DNA from: RBG-13-51-18 sp963739395
GTDB lineage: Bacteria; Chloroflexota; Dehalococcoidia; Dehalococcoidales; RBG-16-60-22
Length of the DNA stretch: 64,000 nucleotides
Assembly (NCBI GenBank): GCA_963739395.1
Contig: CAVUAE010000001.1
Coordinates: forward strand, 558,001 to 622,000
Direction of reading: 5' to 3'
Made by a program: the position numbers and the translations under genes. Of this stretch, positions 49,851 through 59,208 are shown one piece after another (position 1 is the first letter of the stretch; every line of letters begins with the position of its first letter). The notes beneath the pieces were generated by a model that ran no database searches, was not told the DNA's origin, and saw nothing but the letters and a program-made list of their open reading frames with translations.

Positions 49851-50748
49851 CTAGTAGTTGACTTCCGCTCCGTCTAAATGTAGCTGGAGGATGTATTCTT
49901 TCTCGGATACCTCGTTAAGAGGATTGTCTACTAGCCAATAAGTATAAACTACATCCTTTTGTAGTTTATGACTGACCAGCGGTGAGATATCTTCTATTTT
50001 ATTACCGGAGAGATATACCGATATATATGATTTGCCTGGTATTACGTTAGTTTCAGAAATTTTAAAGTCAGGCATTTTAAAGGGGGGTGTTGAGAGGCAT
50101 ATCAGCCAGCGGAGAGATATCATAGACAAGGTTATTAGTACAATCGAGTCCGGATAATTTCTTCAGGTTTGCCAGTGGTGATAAGTCCGTAACCTGATTA
50201 TTCCGAAAATCTACCGATTCCAAATTCGTCAGGGTTGCCAATATTGAAATATCGCTGATTTGATTATTATTCAAATCAAGGTGTTTCAGTTCAACCAGGT
50301 TCGCTAACGGCGTAATGTCACTAATCCCATTATTGTCGAGACAAAGATACTCAAGCTTCGGCAATCCGGAGAAGTCGGGGATATTTTGGATTCGGCTACC
50401 TTCCAACCAGACACCCTGTAAATTGAGAAGGTGTAGTATCGGCGTCAGGTCGCTGACTTGATTATCTACCAGGATTAAATAATTCAGGTTGGTACAATAC
50501 TCCAGTCCGGTCAGGTCGGTAATGTGTTTATACTCTGCTTTTATGTTTTCAATTTTTACCAGGTCACTGGTGTAGATATCTCCATCAGATTGCTGTAGCG
50601 TTGCTCGGATAACAGCTTCAAGATTCGCGTCAGGAAAATGAACTACTTCGCCCGGGGACTTACATCCAACAGATAACATGAGACCCAGGGTAAGCATTAC
50701 CAACAGTAAAATAGAAGTGAAAAGTGTAAACTTGAACTTCATAAACAC
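49851..50748 (-). pseudogene. leucine-rich-repeat lipoprotein, interrupted by a frameshift at a C6 tract
   Basis: The 5' reading frame (50748 to 50077) encodes a signal peptide with lipobox LSVGC, then internalin-type LRRs (LVELKHLDLNNNQISDISIL, LTNLESVDFRNNQVTDLSPL and others), ending abruptly at ...MPLNTPL. The LRR protein continues in another frame (to 49851: YLSGNKIEDISPLVS..., ending DGAEVNY). Removing one base from the six-C run (50082-50087, G on the plus strand) joins the two as one protein of about 298 residues. Either a broken gene, a slippage switch or a sequencing error. Predicted surface binding protein. Confidence 0.75.
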
Positions 50749-50860
50749 TCTTTGGGGAAAAATACACTTAAATTATGACTGAAAACTTAGTAGGCAACAA
50801 TTATAACAACCCTAAAGGCTAGTGAGGGAAATTGTGTATTTTTTGTACTAAAGAAACAGG

Positions 50861-51592
50861 TTAACTCTGTTCACCTAAAGTCAACCTGATATATGCCGCC
50901 ACGGCAATCGTTGCCGTTACCACGCGTAAAACGGTATCCCCTAAAGAAACTGGAATAAAACCATTATGTAAAGCTAGCTTCACCTCTGTCGGTGTAAAAT
51001 CCCCTTCTGGTCCGATGAGTACGATGATATTTTTATATTGCTTGCTCGATAATGTATCTTTTAAGAGTCGCCGTTCACCGATAAGGTGCAGTATTAACTT
51101 AAGGTCGAATCCTTGAGAGTTCGCAATAACTTTTTTATAATCTGTGACTGGAGAAATCACCGGAATATCGCTTCGTTGACACTGCTGCGCGGCACTTTGG
51201 GCGATTTTTTGCCAGCGTTTAAGTTTAGTTACCGCCCCGGCTTCATCCAGCTTAACTACTACCCTCTCTGTAAGCATCGGGATAATCCGCGCCACCCCTA
51301 ACTGCGTCAGCCCATCAACAATATCGTCCATATAAGTGCCTTTAGGGATTGCACAAGCTACAGTAAGATTTACATTATTTACTTGCCGTATATTTCTTAG
51401 CGTGACTTTCAATTCCACTTGTCTTTTACTAATACTCTTAATCACGCTGTTGTATTCATGTCCTTTGCCATCGAAGACGATAACCTTATCATTAACTTTT
51501 AAGCGCAGCACATCACGGATATGGTGCAGTTGAACAGTATCGTTTATTACAACATTGTCGCCCTGAATACGGTCGACGAAAAAGCGGTGCAT
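50861..51592 (-). CDS. rsmE: 16S rRNA (uracil-1498-N3)-methyltransferase
   Basis: SPOUT-class SAM methyltransferase acting on 30S subunits. 243 residues. N-terminal PUA-like MHRFFVD...HHIRDVLRLKVND, and the C-terminal knot IGPEGDFTPTEVKLA...VSLGDTVLRVVTATIA; the usual LR-x-ETA is LRVVTA. Complete and monocistronic. Confidence 0.93.
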   Translation of the reverse strand: MHRFFVDRIQGDNVVINDTVQLHHIRDVLRLKVNDKVIVFDGKGHEYNSVIKSISKRQVELKVTLRNIRQVNNVNLTVACAIPKGTYMDDIVDGLTQLGVARIIPMLTERVVVKLDEAGAVTKLKRWQKIAQSAAQQCQRSDIPVISPVTDYKKVIANSQGFDLKLILHLIGERRLLKDTLSSKQYKNIIVLIGPEGDFTPTEVKLALHNGFIPVSLGDTVLRVVTATIAVAAYIRLTLGEQS

Positions 51593-51740
51593 ATTTCAGA
51601 TAATAGCTCGAACAACCAGCAGCGTCAACATTATTGACTTATTTGACAACGTTTAAGACGCGATGACATAATTGGTGAAAATCTAGCTATGCTTCTACCG
51701 CAATAACGTCCCACATAATTAACCGAAAGAGAGTCCGTTT

Positions 51741-53087
51741 ATGGCTGAAAAAGACCTGACCAAGGGCAGTATCATCGGCAATCTGTGGTCATTCTCGTGG
51801 CCGATAACAGTAAGCACGATGGTAATGATGATCGGCCCGATTATCGACATGATTTGGATTGGCAAGTTGGGGTTGGCGGAAATTGGCGGCGTGGGTATTT
51901 CCGGCATCATCGTTTCTTTAATCAATTCATTAATTATGGGGCTTTTCACCGGCTTACGGGCACTGGTAGCCCGCTTCGTAGGCGCCGGCGATAAAGAAAA
52001 AGCCAACCATGTTGCCCAACAGGCTTTTGTCATTAGTGCTGTGCTGTCTTTAGTTTTGGCGGTGATAGGCCAGTTATTCGCCACGTCTATTATGAAAATA
52101 TGGCAACTTGAGCCGGATGTCATCGCCGCAGGCGCCACCTACATGCGCATAGAGCTCATCGGCATTTTTACCATGTCTTTCGGGACGCTGGCGCAAAGCG
52201 TCATGCAAGCTTCGGGCGATTCACAAACACCGATGAGAATAATCATTGGCGAGAGAATCCTTCATATTATATTATGCCCCTTCCTCATCTTCGGGTGGTG
52301 GATTTTCCCGCGGATGGGCGTTAGCGGCGCCGCGCTTAGCGGTGTTATCGCTCAAGGTATCGGCGGAGCTATATTACTCTGGCTACTCTTTCAGGGACGG
52401 ACTCGTCTAAAGCTTTCATTGCGTAACTTCAAATTCGATACCGGTATCATCTGGCGCATGGTTAAAATCGGCATCCCATCGGCTCTGGGCAGTATCCACC
52501 TGAATATCGGCAGTATCGTTTTCATGTATTTTATGGCGCCGTTCGGAACACTCGCGATCGATGGGCATAACATCGTTTCACGGGTGGATATGTTTATCTT
52601 GCTGCCTGCCATTGGGCTTGGTTCGGCGGCGGGTATCCTCGCCGCACAAAACGTCGGCGCCAAGCAATACGAACGTTCCGCCAAAACGGCATGGATAGCT
52701 ATTGGCTGGCTTACAGGGATTATGGCTGTTTTTTCCATAGCTATCTGGTTTTGGGCGGGCAATATTATCGGGATTTTTAGTCCAGACCCTGACCTTATCG
52801 ACCTTGCCAGTACCTTCCTCAAGATACAAATAGCCAGCTATATGTGTAACGGGCTGATGTTCGTGATGATGAACGTGATGAACTCCGTGGGGGACACGTT
52901 GATAGCCTTTATTATCGACCTGGTGACGATGTGGGGTATCAGGGTGCCGCTGGCTATTCTACTGCCGCATGTCGCTAACCTGGGGGTTTACGGCGTACGC
53001 TGGGCGCTGGTAGCAGACACCGTTTCCTCAGCGATTATTTTCATCATCTATTTCCGGTCTGGCAGGTGGAAGAGGAAGAAAATATAA
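51741..53087 (+). CDS. MATE-family multidrug efflux transporter
   Basis: 448 residues, about 12 hydrophobic segments in two homologous halves. MATE features: GSIIGNLWSFSWPITVSTMVMM, GIIVSLINSLIMGLFTGLRALVARFVGAGDKEKA, and GILAAQNVGAKQYERSAKTAW. Exports cationic compounds using H+ or Na+. Located between rsmE and DUF169 with its own 5' region. Confidence 0.93.
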   Translation: MAEKDLTKGSIIGNLWSFSWPITVSTMVMMIGPIIDMIWIGKLGLAEIGGVGISGIIVSLINSLIMGLFTGLRALVARFVGAGDKEKANHVAQQAFVISAVLSLVLAVIGQLFATSIMKIWQLEPDVIAAGATYMRIELIGIFTMSFGTLAQSVMQASGDSQTPMRIIIGERILHIILCPFLIFGWWIFPRMGVSGAALSGVIAQGIGGAILLWLLFQGRTRLKLSLRNFKFDTGIIWRMVKIGIPSALGSIHLNIGSIVFMYFMAPFGTLAIDGHNIVSRVDMFILLPAIGLGSAAGILAAQNVGAKQYERSAKTAWIAIGWLTGIMAVFSIAIWFWAGNIIGIFSPDPDLIDLASTFLKIQIASYMCNGLMFVMMNVMNSVGDTLIAFIIDLVTMWGIRVPLAILLPHVANLGVYGVRWALVADTVSSAIIFIIYFRSGRWKRKKI

Positions 53088-53095
53088 AAAATAAA

Positions 53096-53187
53096 CCATT
53101 CCGGTGCAAACCGGTATCCAGTTTAATACAATATCAACTGGATACCGACTGGAGTTTACCCCGTACAATGATACGGGGTCGGTATGG
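53096..53187. repeat. paired inverted hairpins, second gene-free copy of the GIY-YIG-flanking repeat
   Basis: Left unit CCATTCCGG-TGCAAA-CCGGTATCCAGT (53096-53122), right unit ACTGGATACCGAC...GTCGGTATGG (53137-53187). The right stem carries an extra internal hairpin (CCCCGT/ACGGGG). Same mirror organisation as 5432-5532 and 28986-29353. Confidence 0.75.
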
Positions 53188-53234
53188 TTTTGAATTATAA
53201 ATTGATATAATTTAATCCGGAAAAGGGGGCAGTT

Positions 53235-53984
53235 ATGAGCATTAAAAAATTGGATTACTCAATTTTTAAAAAGTTTGATTTCAAATATCAACCCGTGGGT
53301 GTTAAATATTCCTTGGACAAGCCCAAGGGAATCAAACAAACATCAAAAAGCTTAGCACTCTGCGAGCTATTTAGAGAAGCCCAGACCAGTCAGCCGTTTT
53401 ACGTTACTAAAGAAAACGTGCAGTGCGGAGAGCAGGTGTTGGGTTTCGTGGACTACCCGCCCATCATGTACAGCGGACAGCTCGGACCGATGTTTTCCAT
53501 GTTTAAAAACCCCGGCGCCAACCGCAGGATTTACGACTATGTGCCGCATTTGCCCAAAGACTCGGTTAAATATATCACCCATGCCGCTATCGATAAAATG
53601 ACGTTCGACCCTGATTTACTGATTTTTACTGCCAGTGCCAGTCAGGCGGAGGTCTTACTGCGAGCCAGCAGCTTTTCCGACGGCAAGATGTGGCAAGCTA
53701 AATGTACCACCTGCCTTGCTTGTGCCTGGATTTATGCTCATCCGTATTTAAGCGGCGAAATAAACTATACCGTTAGCGGACTGGGTTATAGTATGAAGGC
53801 TCGGGGTGTACTGCCCGACGGCTTAATAATCATCACCTTCCCCTTTGATACTATTTCATCCCTGATAGACAACCTTAAAGAAATGGAATGGGAGCCTTAT
53901 TGGTTTAGGCTGGGCAGGGAAGGCTTTATCAAAGAGGTTAAAAAGAGAACCGCAGAGCTGGCGAAAAAGATGGCGGAAACTTAA
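53235..53984 (+). CDS. DUF169 protein
   Basis: 249 residues. PVGVKYSLDKPKGIK, LCELFREAQTSQPFYVTKENVQCGEQVLGF, CTTCLACAW and the MKARGVLPDGLIIITFPFD region match DUF169 proteins, common in anaerobes and methanogens and of unknown function. Conserved Cys near 43, 67 and 156-161 suggest a cofactor or metal. Preceded by the hairpin repeat; RBS GGGGGCAG. Confidence 0.85.
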   Translation: MSIKKLDYSIFKKFDFKYQPVGVKYSLDKPKGIKQTSKSLALCELFREAQTSQPFYVTKENVQCGEQVLGFVDYPPIMYSGQLGPMFSMFKNPGANRRIYDYVPHLPKDSVKYITHAAIDKMTFDPDLLIFTASASQAEVLLRASSFSDGKMWQAKCTTCLACAWIYAHPYLSGEINYTVSGLGYSMKARGVLPDGLIIITFPFDTISSLIDNLKEMEWEPYWFRLGREGFIKEVKKRTAELAKKMAET

Positions 53985-54010
53985 AGTTTCCCAGTTATTA
54001 TGAAAAATTT

Positions 54011-55300
54011 CTACTTAAAAGCGTAAAGATTGCCGTCATCCGAGCCAATATAAACCGTGTCATTATCGACCGCGGGTGAAGAAGTAACTTTATTACCCGT
54101 AGCATAATCCCAAAGCTTCTCGCCGGTTAACCTATCGACGGCATATAAATGACCATCATCGCTGCCGACATAGACAACGTCACCTGCCACTGCCGGTGAA
54201 GAAGCAACATCATCGTCAGCAGAAAACGTCCATTGGATTTTGTGATTATTCAAATCTACAGAGTATAAATTTTTACCCGAGCCTATATAGGCATAGTCGC
54301 CAACGACCGATGGTGAAGAAACAGACCTAACATTATATCCCAGTGAAACAGCCCAGAGAAAACCGGAGTTTGGCGAAGGTCTTGGCAGTAAACCGTAGCC
54401 CCAAAGTACGTTCCAATATTCCCGGATTCTATTTTCCTGCCACCAGTTTTTCGCCATAATATCCATCGCCATGAAAACTCCCCAGTTATCGATGAAATAG
54501 GCAACACCGTCTTTTATGGCAGCCGATGAGTAAATCGGAATCTTGTCGTCGAACTGTAACCGTGCACCGCCGTTTTTGGCATTGAAAGTATAAAATATAA
54601 AATCTGTAGAACCAATGACGACGACACCCTTAGCTACCGCAGGCGAGGCAAATAACATATATCCGGTGTCACTATTCCAGAGCTCCGAACCTGTAGCCGC
54701 ATCTACGGCATAGAGTTCAAAATCCTCACAACCAACGTAAACTACGCCATTAGCCACCGCGGGAGATGACCGCACAACCCTAGGCATTTTATGTGACCAG
54801 ATTTTTTCGCCTGTTTTAGCGTCCAGGGCATAAAGATTACCATCGTTAGAGCCACAATAAACTACACCGCCAACAACAGCCGGTGATGATTCCACCCAGC
54901 TATTCGTTTTAAATGACCATAATTTCTCGCCTGTAGCCGCATCCAGAGCATAAATATTACCGTCCCTAGAACCGACATACACCTTTCCATCAACAACCGC
55001 CGGTGATGAATGTATCGCTCCACCGGTAGAAAAGGTCCATTTCAATATCCCTTGAGGTATGCTGCTATTATCGCCGGCATTGCCGGTGTGCAACAGATCG
55101 CGGCGGAACATCGCCCAGTCATTATTCTGCGGCGATGATTGAACCTCATCAGATACTTTGATAATTAAATCAGTGCAATGGGTTAATGAAAGTAGCGTTA
55201 TAGTCAAAATAAAAACGCCCAAGATGCTGAAGATAATAATCAAGCGGCGTTTTTGTAAGACGCGCCTTCTTTCCTCTAATACCTCATGTTGTTCAACCAT
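54011..55300 (-). CDS. membrane-anchored PQQ-type beta-propeller protein
   Basis: 429 residues. Charged N terminus, one TM helix (about 19-42), then seven or so repeats of the form SSPAVVDGKVYVGSRDGNIYALDAATGEKLWSF, giving a BamB-like propeller facing outward. No catalytic PQQ-dehydrogenase residues seen. Likely a scaffold or binding protein at the cell surface. Monocistronic. Confidence 0.85.
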   Translation of the reverse strand: MVEQHEVLEERRRVLQKRRLIIIFSILGVFILTITLLSLTHCTDLIIKVSDEVQSSPQNNDWAMFRRDLLHTGNAGDNSSIPQGILKWTFSTGGAIHSSPAVVDGKVYVGSRDGNIYALDAATGEKLWSFKTNSWVESSPAVVGGVVYCGSNDGNLYALDAKTGEKIWSHKMPRVVRSSPAVANGVVYVGCEDFELYAVDAATGSELWNSDTGYMLFASPAVAKGVVVIGSTDFIFYTFNAKNGGARLQFDDKIPIYSSAAIKDGVAYFIDNWGVFMAMDIMAKNWWQENRIREYWNVLWGYGLLPRPSPNSGFLWAVSLGYNVRSVSSPSVVGDYAYIGSGKNLYSVDLNNHKIQWTFSADDDVASSPAVAGDVVYVGSDDGHLYAVDRLTGEKLWDYATGNKVTSSPAVDNDTVYIGSDDGNLYAFK

Positions 55301-55412
55301 GCTCTACTCCATAGAAAATAATAGCGTGAATTAGCCTAGTAAATCAAACCTACGCTCGAAGTTATCAGCAGATGCTGAAACATGCTGGCGTTAAACTGTT
55401 AAAAAAAAGTTT

Positions 55413-55880
55413 TTAAGTTTTAGCAAGCGTGGTTACATCTAAATTGTGTTCCCAAGGACTACGAGAAACATGCATCACTACAAAGGTGCTGGTTCGGGTA
55501 ATATCCGGGATGTTGGCGATAACATTCTTGACGAATTCATCGAATTCATGAGGGACATGAAAGAAGAAAAGCCCGATGATATCATATGTGCCGGTGCATC
55601 CGCATAAGTAATAAACATTAGGACTTTTTATCAAAAGCTGTTCAACTTTTTCAGCGGTACCAACTTTTACCTCGATGCACATGATGCACATGAAATTCAG
55701 ACCTAACCGTTCCGGATTTGGAATGGCGCTAATTTTCATGGTTTTATCGTTAACCAGACTTTTCACTCGGTTGCGTACGGTGCCTTCGGAAACCTTGAGT
55801 TCACGACCAATTTCACGGAAACTCTGGCGAGCATCTTCTTGAAGCTCTTTGACTATTTTTTGTCCGAGTTCATCCAGCAT
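55413..55880 (-). CDS. Lrp/AsnC-family transcriptional regulator
   Basis: 155 residues. N-terminal HTH (LDELGQKIVKELQEDARQSFREIGRELKVSEGTVRNRVKSL, about 2-42) and a C-terminal RAM ligand-binding domain (about 65-145). Feast/famine regulators sense amino acids and usually control themselves and adjacent genes. RBS GGAGGTATAAC before the ATG. Confidence 0.92.
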   Translation of the reverse strand: MLDELGQKIVKELQEDARQSFREIGRELKVSEGTVRNRVKSLVNDKTMKISAIPNPERLGLNFMCIMCIEVKVGTAEKVEQLLIKSPNVYYLCGCTGTYDIIGLFFFHVPHEFDEFVKNVIANIPDITRTSTFVVMHVSRSPWEHNLDVTTLAKT

Positions 55881-55918
55881 GTTATACCTCCTGAATCATC
55901 CCCGAGATTAGTTAATCT

Positions 55919-55947
55919 ACTATACGCAATTTTACAAAGTAATGCAA
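55919..55947 (-). promoter_or_regulatory. promoter of the Lrp/AsnC gene
   Basis: On the minus strand TTGCAT (55942-55947), 17 bases, TATAGT (55919-55924), about 39 bases before the start codon. Confidence 0.6.
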
Positions 55948-56033
55948 GTTTAAAATAAAGATGCGTAAGGAGAGGATAAAATAATGAAGATTGAGGCTGA
56001 ATTTGCGTATATCTGCCAAATATTACAAAATTA

Positions 56034-56360
56034 TTAGGACTTTATCATTACCAGCATCATCTTGAATCGGTTTAACGCCTTTAAAGCATGCGGGTGATTA
56101 GCTGGCATGATGACCATTTCTCCCTGCTTAAGAGTTAGGGGCTTACCGGAGATAGTTATCTCGGCAGTACCATCGATTATATAAACCATAGCGTTAAAGG
56201 GGGCAGTATGTTCACTTAATCCCTGCCCTTTATCGAAGGCAAATAAAGTCAAAGTACCCGCCGGCTTATCAATAATCGTCCGGCTGACGATAGCATCCGG
56301 CTGATATTCCACCAGATTTATCATCTCATGTACTTGCCCTGATAAATCTTCCTTTGGCAA
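56034..56360 (-). CDS. small cupin-domain protein
   Basis: 108 residues, single cupin barrel. GQGLSEHTAPFNAMVYIIDGTAEI is motif 1 with one clear His, and LKQGEMVIMPANHPHALKAL is motif 2. Binding of a metal is likely, substrate unknown. Placed 34 bases after yjbQ on the same strand, so probably co-transcribed. Confidence 0.85.
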   Translation of the reverse strand: MPKEDLSGQVHEMINLVEYQPDAIVSRTIIDKPAGTLTLFAFDKGQGLSEHTAPFNAMVYIIDGTAEITISGKPLTLKQGEMVIMPANHPHALKALNRFKMMLVMIKS

Positions 56361-56394
56361 CTTTGTTTTCCCCTTTTTTATCTAGTTTGAAATT

Positions 56395-56832
56395 TTAAAT
56401 TTCTCCCATAAATTGTAGTACAACCTGTCGTTTTCTGGCGCGGTTATCGAATTCAATCAATACAACCTGCTGGTATTGTCCCAGAGTCAACCTTTTATTG
56501 ACTATGGGAATCACCAGAGAGGCGCCCATGAGTGAAGCACGGACGTGAGAAAATGCGTTATTTTCTTCCCATTGATATCTATGTTCGTAGGCAACTTCCT
56601 TGGGAACAATACGCGACCACATTTTTTTAAAGTCGAGGATTAAGCCTGGTTCGAACTCAATAGTGCCGATGGACGCCGTTGAACCGGGCAGAAACACAGT
56701 TAAAGTCCCATTAGCAATATATATTTCTAGCGCTTTCTCCTGAAGTTTAGGGGTGATGTTATAAATAGCCATAAACCCCTCGGCAGCTTTAGCATCGGTA
56801 TCTACATTTAATGTCCTAGTGACGATAATCAT
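56395..56832 (-). CDS. YjbQ/UPF0047 family protein
   Basis: 145 residues from the ATG at 56832, chosen because GGAGG ends five bases before it; a GTG two codons upstream overlaps that site. Family motifs: GTLTVFLPGSTASIGTIEFEPG, NAFSHVRASLMGASLVIPIVNKRLTLGQYQQVVLIEFD. Related proteins have been reported to have weak thiamine-phosphate synthase activity; the true role is uncertain. Confidence 0.9.
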   Translation of the reverse strand: MIIVTRTLNVDTDAKAAEGFMAIYNITPKLQEKALEIYIANGTLTVFLPGSTASIGTIEFEPGLILDFKKMWSRIVPKEVAYEHRYQWEENNAFSHVRASLMGASLVIPIVNKRLTLGQYQQVVLIEFDNRARKRQVVLQFMGEI

Positions 56833-56916
56833 GTTCACCTCCGTTAAAGTATAATGGTTTTAACCGGGTGTTTATGTTTCTTTAATAATACCACAATTCA
56901 TCAATTTTGATTACGA

Positions 56917-56946
56917 TTGACAACCCGAAACTGGGTATAATATAAT
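56917..56946 (+). promoter_or_regulatory. consensus promoter of the ABC-F leader
   Basis: TTGACA (56917-56922), 18 bases, TATAAT (56941-56946). Both hexamers are perfect, so transcription should be constitutive and control should occur after initiation. Confidence 0.75.
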
Positions 56947-56979
56947 TTCCCTGAAATCTTTTAGGAAGGAAAATATCCA

Positions 56980-57084
56980 GTGCATTCGAGCCAAACAATC
57001 GAGGGCAGCCGGGTAAGCATGCTCCGCATAACCATAACGGACGGCATGTCACCAAGGGCTCAGTGCGCCTTTTTTATATTGTAA
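56980..57084 (+). CDS. 34-residue leader peptide of the ABC-F attenuator
   Basis: GTG start at 56980, ten bases after AGGAAGG; stop TAA at 57082-57084. An in-frame ATG at 57019 would give a 21-residue form beginning MLRITITDGM. The C terminus is QCAFFIL. Codons for Arg-Ala-Gln-Cys overlap the GGGCTCAGTG arm (57056-57065) of the predicted antiterminator, as expected for a peptide whose translation sets the RNA fold. Confidence 0.65.
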   Translation: MHSSQTIEGSRVSMLRITITDGMSPRAQCAFFIL

Positions 57085-57141
57085 AAGGTAAATTTTTTAA
57101 CGAAAACACACTTGAGCCCAGGAAAAAATCCTGGGTTTTTT
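56988..57141 (+). promoter_or_regulatory. transcription attenuator upstream of the ABC-F gene
   Basis: Four mutually exclusive segments: 1 = GAGCC (56988-56992); 2 = GGGCTCAGTG (57056-57065); 3 = CACTTGAGCCC (57109-57119), complementary to 2 with one bulge; 3b:4 = CCCAGGA (57117-57123) / TCCTGGG (57129-57135) plus T6, a rho-independent terminator. 1:2 and 3b:4 can coexist (off); 2:3 breaks the terminator (on). Confidence 0.7.
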
Positions 57142-57184
57142 ATTTTCAGGAATAAATAACTTAGAATAAAGAAGGTAAAACACA

Positions 57185-59161
57185 ATGCTTAATATATATA
57201 ATCTATCTAAATCATATAACGCACAGTATCTTTTTACCGGCGTTACCTTTAACGTCGGCATGGGCGACCGTATTGCGGTAATCGGGGCAAACGGCTCGGG
57301 GAAGACTACCCTGTTTGAAATTATTGCCGGCAACATCAACCCAGATTCCGGTAATGTCGCTGTACGCCACGGCACAACCATCGGCTACCTGCGGCAAGAT
57401 ATCCAGCATGCCTCTAATCGCCGATTATTAGAGGAAATCGTTCAGTCCGCCGGCAATATCAGCAAATTGGCGCATAAAGTTCAGATGCTTCAGGAAGAGC
57501 TTGCCGAAGAAAAAGACGAAGAAGAGATTGCTTCATTGATGCGCGAGTTGGGCAATGTGCAGCATGAATTCGAGTCGTCCGGAGGCTACAACGCCGAGCA
57601 TGAAGCCGAAGTAATTTTAGCCGGTCTAGGCTTTCTCACGTCCGACTTTAACCGGAGGCTGGTGGAGTTCAGCGGCGGCTGGCTGACGCGCGTCGAACTG
57701 GCTAAGCTCCTTTTTCTCAATCCCGACCTGCTTATCTTAGACGAGCCGACCAATCACTTAGATTTGGAGACGACGCGCTGGTTCGAGAATTATTTAAAAA
57801 ACTATTATGGCGCCGTCCTCGTTACCTCCCACGACCGCGCTTTCTTGAATAACGTGGCTAAAAAAGTTATCGCCATCGAGCAGGATGAGGTTATTTTCTT
57901 CCGCGGTGATTACGACGGCTACGTGACCGCGCGCGAAAAAGACCTGGAGATAAAGCAGGCTACCGCCAAACGGCAGGAGCAAAAAATAAAGAAGGAGATG
58001 CGTTTTATCGAGCGCTTCCGCGCCAAGAACACTAAAGCCACGCAGGTGCAGAGTCGGATAAAAAAGCTGGAGAAAATCGATCGTATCGTCGTGCCACGGC
58101 AAACGAAAAAGATAAAATTCAACTTCCCGGAGCCCAAACGCAGCGGCCATGTTGTTATCACGCTGAAGAATATCGATAAGTCTTACGATACCAAGACTGT
58201 CTATCGCGACCTCAATCTGGAGTTAACACGGGGCGACCGGGCAGCGCTGGTAGGACCTAACGGTGCCGGTAAGACCACCCTGCTTAAAATGCTGGCGGGA
58301 GTGCTGCCCTTTGAAAAAGGCGAGCGGCTACTGGGGCATAGTGTTACCACTGCCTATTTTGCCCAGTACTATATCGAGTTGCTCAATCCTAAAAATACGA
58401 TTATCGACGAACTGCGGCTGGTAGCCCCGGACGAAACCGACCAAAGGCTAAGGGGCTTACTGGGGGCGTTTTTATTCAGCGGGGAGGATGTGCTTAAAGA
58501 AATATCCGTCCTTTCCGGCGGCGAAAAGACCCGCCTTGCCATCGCCAAGATGCTGATGAGACCAGCTAATTTCCTGCTGCTGGACGAGCCGACCAACCAC
58601 CTGGATATCCCTTCCCGCGAAATCTTGACGGATGCACTGGACGCTTACACTGGGACGATATGCTTCATCACCCACGACAGGACGCTTATCAGGGAAATCG
58701 CCAATAAAATCATAGAAATTAGAGAGGGCAAGCTGCGGATTTTCCCGGGCAACTACGACGAATATCTGGAAAAACAGGAGCCGAAAGTGGATGCCGTGCC
58801 GGAAACGCTAAGGGCAATTCGGGAACATACTTCCGCCTCGAAACAAAAAGAGCAGCAGCGGCAGCGCAAGGTCATCGAGGCGAACTTAAGGAATGAGTTT
58901 TACCGCAAGTCGGCGCCGTTGAAACAACGCATCGCGGAAATAGAACAATCAATAGCCAGTTTAACCGAGCGCATCGCTGAGTTGGAAGCACTATTCCAGG
59001 ACCCCGACCACTACAAAGACGGCTACAAGGTGGCGGAGGCTAACCGCGAATACATCGAAGCTAAAGAGTCCATCCGGTCGCTGACGACGGAATGGGATAA
59101 ACTTACTGCGGAGGTGGTAAAGCTGGCGCAGGAAACCGAAGAGTTAAAGGAGAAGCTGTAA
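57185..59161 (+). CDS. ABC-F family ATPase (ribosome-associated, antibiotic-resistance or translation type)
   Basis: 658 residues, no membrane domain. Two ABC cassettes: GANGSGKTT (about 39-47) with FSGGWLTRVELAKLL and LLILDEPTNHLD, then GPNGAGKTT with LSGGEKTRLAIAKML and FLLLDEPTNHLD, joined by a charged interdomain linker (about 250-320). The C-terminal coiled coil (about 560-655) resembles Uup/YdiF-type members. ABC-F proteins bind the ribosomal E site and relieve stalling, some giving drug resistance. The attenuated leader favours an antibiotic-inducible role. RBS AGAAGG. Confidence 0.93.
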   Translation: MLNIYNLSKSYNAQYLFTGVTFNVGMGDRIAVIGANGSGKTTLFEIIAGNINPDSGNVAVRHGTTIGYLRQDIQHASNRRLLEEIVQSAGNISKLAHKVQMLQEELAEEKDEEEIASLMRELGNVQHEFESSGGYNAEHEAEVILAGLGFLTSDFNRRLVEFSGGWLTRVELAKLLFLNPDLLILDEPTNHLDLETTRWFENYLKNYYGAVLVTSHDRAFLNNVAKKVIAIEQDEVIFFRGDYDGYVTAREKDLEIKQATAKRQEQKIKKEMRFIERFRAKNTKATQVQSRIKKLEKIDRIVVPRQTKKIKFNFPEPKRSGHVVITLKNIDKSYDTKTVYRDLNLELTRGDRAALVGPNGAGKTTLLKMLAGVLPFEKGERLLGHSVTTAYFAQYYIELLNPKNTIIDELRLVAPDETDQRLRGLLGAFLFSGEDVLKEISVLSGGEKTRLAIAKMLMRPANFLLLDEPTNHLDIPSREILTDALDAYTGTICFITHDRTLIREIANKIIEIREGKLRIFPGNYDEYLEKQEPKVDAVPETLRAIREHTSASKQKEQQRQRKVIEANLRNEFYRKSAPLKQRIAEIEQSIASLTERIAELEALFQDPDHYKDGYKVAEANREYIEAKESIRSLTTEWDKLTAEVVKLAQETEELKEKL

Positions 59162-59208
59162 ACCTCTTCTTTACCACCTGTACATTGTAGAAATGATGAA
59201 TAACAAAT

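Noticed and set aside
49851..50129. Downstream LRR fragment as an independent gene
   Set aside because: Its N-terminal residues are out-of-frame translation of the upstream gene; only the LRR continuation makes sense, so it was merged as a frameshifted gene.
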